A stretch of DNA of 64,000 nucleotides from Sanderia malayensis (taxonomy: Eukaryota; Cnidaria; Scyphozoa; Semaeostomeae; Pelagiidae). Shown here in pieces: positions 60,635 through 64,000 of this stretch. The DNA lies in NCBI GenBank assembly GCA_013076295.1, contig RQOL01000876.1, positions 4,402,001 through 4,466,000 on the forward strand, in the 5' to 3' direction. The stretch's first letter is position 1. Each line of letters begins with the position of its first letter. Under the pieces are notes generated by a model. It was not told the origin of the DNA. It saw only the letters and a list, made by a program, of their open reading frames with translations, and searched no databases. Position numbers and translations under genes: made by a program.

Positions 60635-61617
60635 CCAACAGTACACTATAATGGTTCAGAACTTCGGTGGGAGTGCGGCAGGGAGTGCGTTCTCTCGCCG
60701 TGCCTACTCAACATCTTTTTGGAAGAGATCACGACAAAGAGTCTGAACGACTTCGAAGGAACCAATTCAGTTGGAGGAAGGCGTATCACAAATCTTCGCT
60801 TTGTCGACGACGTCGATCTAGTAGGTGGATCAAAGGAAAAATTGGAAGAACTGACTAACCGACTGGATGCGACGGCACAGAGATATGGAATGGAGATCAG
60901 CGGCGAAAAGAGCAAAGTAATGGCAACGAGAGGAAAAGACAGCAGTAGTGAAGAAAGAGGTACACCACATCAGATAAGAGTAGATGGGGAGAAGAACTGG
61001 AGATGGTGAAGAAGTTTCAATACTTAAGCTCAACGTTGAACGAAGACGTCACATCTGATACTAAAATAAAAAAACGCATAGCCATAGCAACAGGACAACT
61101 TGCCAAACTGAATAAGATCTGGAACAGCAAGAATATCTCCTTGGCAACTCAATTCATATTACTGAGGTTTCCATAACGCTATACGGTTGCGAAAGCTGGA
61201 CATACAACGTCGCAATAGAGAAGAGAATCGAGGCTTTGGAGATGCGTTGCTATCGGCGTCTATTAAGCATCAGCTGGAAGGAACATCGGATGACTCAGTA
61301 CGACAAGAGATATATACCAGATTTGGGACTTATGAGATCGCTAGAAGTGGCCAAGAGAAGGAAACTGAAATGGTTCGGGTATGTAAGCAGAAGATCAGGG
61401 TCGTTGGCGCACACTATCATGAATGGCATGGTGGACGGACAGAGAAGAAGAGGACGACCAAGAGCAAACTGGCTCGAGGACATACGACGGTGGACTGGAA
61501 AGACGGTGGTGGAGTGTATAAAGCTGGCGGAGGACAGAGGGAGGTGGAGGCAAAATCATTGGCGGTGCCCCAACGGCCACAACAGGCTACGGGAATGACC
61601 TGACCTGACCTGACCTT
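60635..61617 (+). pseudogene. Dead non-LTR retrotransposon (LINE) 3' half with (TGACC)n tail
   Basis: Reverse-transcriptase pieces occur in order but in shifting frames: CVLSPCLLNIFLEEI, LRFVDDVDLVGGSKEKLEEL (FVDD in place of F/YADD), GMEISGEKSKVMATRGK, then after a shift near 61010 FQYLSSTLNEDVTSDTKIKK, and after another near 61165 LYGCESWTYNVAIEKRIEAL, followed by EMRCYRRLLSI, and GRRRGRPRANW-type residues to the stop at 61598. It ends in TGACC TGACC TGACC repeats, a tail seen in several LINE clades. At least two to three frameshifts make it inactive. The 5' half (endonuclease and early RT) is missing. Confidence 0.85.
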
Positions 61618-62132
<515 letters not shown>

Positions 62133-62479
62133 AAGGAGAATCGACACGCCAAAATAATTTTGCCTATAATATCGGGAGAAACAAAATGCCGGAGATTTCA
62201 AATATCAACTTCGTTTTTTGCCAAAAGTCATTCAATTTTGAGTTATGGGCAGTTGAAATACGAATTTCAGAATCCCGAGAATTTCACCGAGTTTAAGCGA
62301 GAGCCACTGAGAGCGTGTGATGTCACAAATACCATGTTGTCTCGGCCACGACGGTCAAAACACAAGGAAAAGGCACTTCGATATTTTTATTCATGCTTTA
62401 AAAGGCATTTCTGTGTTTAACCAGCTAGGAAATACGTTTATAACTAATAAGAAATGTTCGAAGACTTACGTCAGACTTT

Positions 62480-62690
62480 GAATACCCGGATATTGTCGAG
62501 GGTGAAGCGATTCAGCCATTTTCATGTTTGAGCCAAATCCTGAGGCAGCAATGGGCAGCAAGTGAGTCTGATGATCATAATGATGATGATCATTATGATC
62601 ATCAGATCATGATAAGTCATGATGATCTTCATGATGATAATGAAGATGATGGTTTTAACATCGAAAGGATTGCCAATACAGATTGGTAGG
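62480..62690 (+). pseudogene. Frame-broken P2X7-like N-terminal zinc-domain fragment
   Basis: Translation in shifting frames gives EGEAIQPF / MFEPNPEAAMG / ESDDHNDDDHYDH...NEDDG followed by NTDW. This order (QPxMFEP, acidic run, NTDW(C)) is what I recall from the P2X7-receptor-like cytoplasmic zinc-binding proteins that are expanded in invertebrates. The acidic run is coded by a GAT-rich, nearly palindromic stretch (62568-62607). At least one frame slip is needed, and a splice donor could split the Trp codon at about 62686. Assignment is tentative. Confidence 0.4.
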
Positions 62691-62797
62691 ACATATTTGT
62701 GTATATTTGCCGTTTCTTTGAACCAAATCTTTCATTACTCTGTCTTGAATTGCTCGTCATAAATCTGACACTTCCTCCTTGGCCAAGAAAAGTCAAA

Positions 62798-63055
62798 TCA
62801 ACTGTGGGATGGGAATGGCATCTGGCCTGGCTTCAATGCAAGCTTGAATTTCACTCCTGTCACCTTCATCAAGTGTGGATTTCTTTGGAAACATGTTTCC
62901 TTGAAGTGACTTTCGCACAGCCTGGAAGCTTTGGTAGGCCTAAAGCTTGCTAAACGCATTTTCTCTACGCATCGTTTGCGAACAATTTTGTAAGAAGAAA
63001 ACGAGAAAGGTGCTTTTACAGTGCCACTACAGTTATACGCAGAACATACAACCAT
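62798..63055 (-). pseudogene. THAP-domain ORF, degenerate
   Basis: An 85-codon frame starting MVVCSAYNCSG (C-x4-C) and continuing MRLASFRPTKASRLCESHF, the characteristic second half of the C2CH THAP zinc finger. The segment between them lacks the usual HxFP motif and the conserved Trp. It contains splice-like GTAAAAG and TGCGTAG signals, so either an exon portion was lost or an intron is being read through. THAP domains occur in P-element transposases and in many cellular DNA-binding proteins. The ORF stops with no further domain. Confidence 0.7.
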
Positions 63056-63602
63056 TTTTGCAATGCTTAACTGATAAATAACAACCCAGGAATCATTTCA
63101 ATAGAAAGTTTTCATCCCTTCCCTGGACATGATTCACTGTGTTATTGCTTCACGTTGATTTCAACATGGTATTTGTGACGTCAGTAAAATCGTCACCGAA
63201 AGGGTGGCGAAAATTATCAAATAATCGGAAATTTCCGAGTTTTTGGAAGGGCTGTTGTAACTCGAAAATGAATGATTTTTGGAAAAACGAAGTTGATATT
63301 TGAAATCTCCGGCATTGTTTCTCCCGATTTAGGCAACACTATTTTGGCGTGTCGGTTCTCCTTCAATGAGACGAGAGGGACCCTCTTCTTGAGTGTGTGG
63401 ATACTTGATACCTCTCAATCACGAAGATTTTTCCTGATTAGGTTTTGGATCATGTCCAAGACAAAGAATGATTACCATTGATGGCAAACAGATCAAATTA
63501 CAAATATGGGACAAAACAGTAAGAGCAATTCTCTTTGAACTTTTACATTCACGTGAAAACTTGGTCCCATTTGAAGACAACACATATTCATTCTTGTGAT
63601 AG

Positions 63603-64000
<398 letters not shown>

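Larger units (their letters stand above)
62133..63363. mobile_element. Composite structure with ~210-bp inverted arms enclosing THAP and P2X7-like fragments
   Basis: The left arm (62133-62339) begins AAGGAGAATCGACACGCCAA. The right arm (63162-63363) is its inverse (AAGGAGAACCGACACGCCAA). Shared internal blocks are TCGGGAGAAACA, GCCGGAGATTTCAAATATCA and GTCACAAATACCATGTTG. Identity is high except for a diverged stretch in the middle of each arm. Between them lie a + strand zinc-domain-like fragment (62480-62690) and a minus-strand THAP frame. No clean target duplication was found, so the true ends may lie slightly outside the arms. Confidence 0.75.

Noticed and set aside
62798..63055. Functional THAP transcription factor
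   Set aside because: The HxFP motif and conserved Trp between the zinc ligands are missing, and no further domain follows.

Overview
This is eukaryotic, intron-rich, AT-leaning DNA from a marine invertebrate animal. A cnidarian, probably an anthozoan (sea anemone or coral), is the best guess. The reasons are the animal-specific gene set, compact multi-exon genes with short introns, a lone single-exon class A receptor with non-canonical motifs, abundant miniature inverted-repeat elements and canonical metazoan TTAGGG-type hexamers. The species cannot be named from the sequence alone.

Layout. Positions 1-7378 hold about 55 copies of a ~133-bp satellite that embeds degenerate telomeric hexamers in the CCCTAA orientation. 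This suggests the left edge faces a chromosome end. The right half contains a higher-order repeat of about 1.73 kb (13 monomers) present twice. A 904-bp fold-back transposon with a perfect 8-bp target duplication follows at 7420-8323. The gene-bearing part comes next: AKTIP/FTS (+, 8720-10705), the large CCR4-NOT scaffold CNOT1 (-, 11530-33672, reconstructed from both ends), an intronless ARPC4 (-, 34590-35096), a single-exon 7TM receptor (+, 35818-36774), METTL9 (-, 37605-39204), TMEM64 (+, 39716-40918), a gene-poor 5.7-kb stretch, a divergent GOLPH3-family gene (+, 46616-47524), MPHOSPH6 (-, 48762-50015), LRRC69 (-, 50873-53212), PIGT (-, 53559-57599) and an unrecognised single-exon gene (+, 58496-59569). 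From 59.7 kb to the end the window is mostly mobile-element debris: an inverted-repeat element, a dead LINE, a structure with ~210-bp inverted arms that encloses THAP and P2X7-like zinc-domain fragments, and the start of a Tc1/mariner-like element.

The genes are unrelated housekeeping functions: mRNA deadenylation, exosome-linked rRNA processing, GPI anchoring, actin nucleation, vesicle trafficking and histidine methylation. They do not form an operon-like system. Several of them share human chromosomes, which suggests deeply conserved linkage. The least ordinary signals are the subtelomeric higher-order satellite, the two inverted-arm elements, a triplicated splice-acceptor segment inside CNOT1, an ARPC4 5' fragment lodged in a CNOT1 intron, and at least three families of short inverted-repeat elements scattered through introns and spacers.
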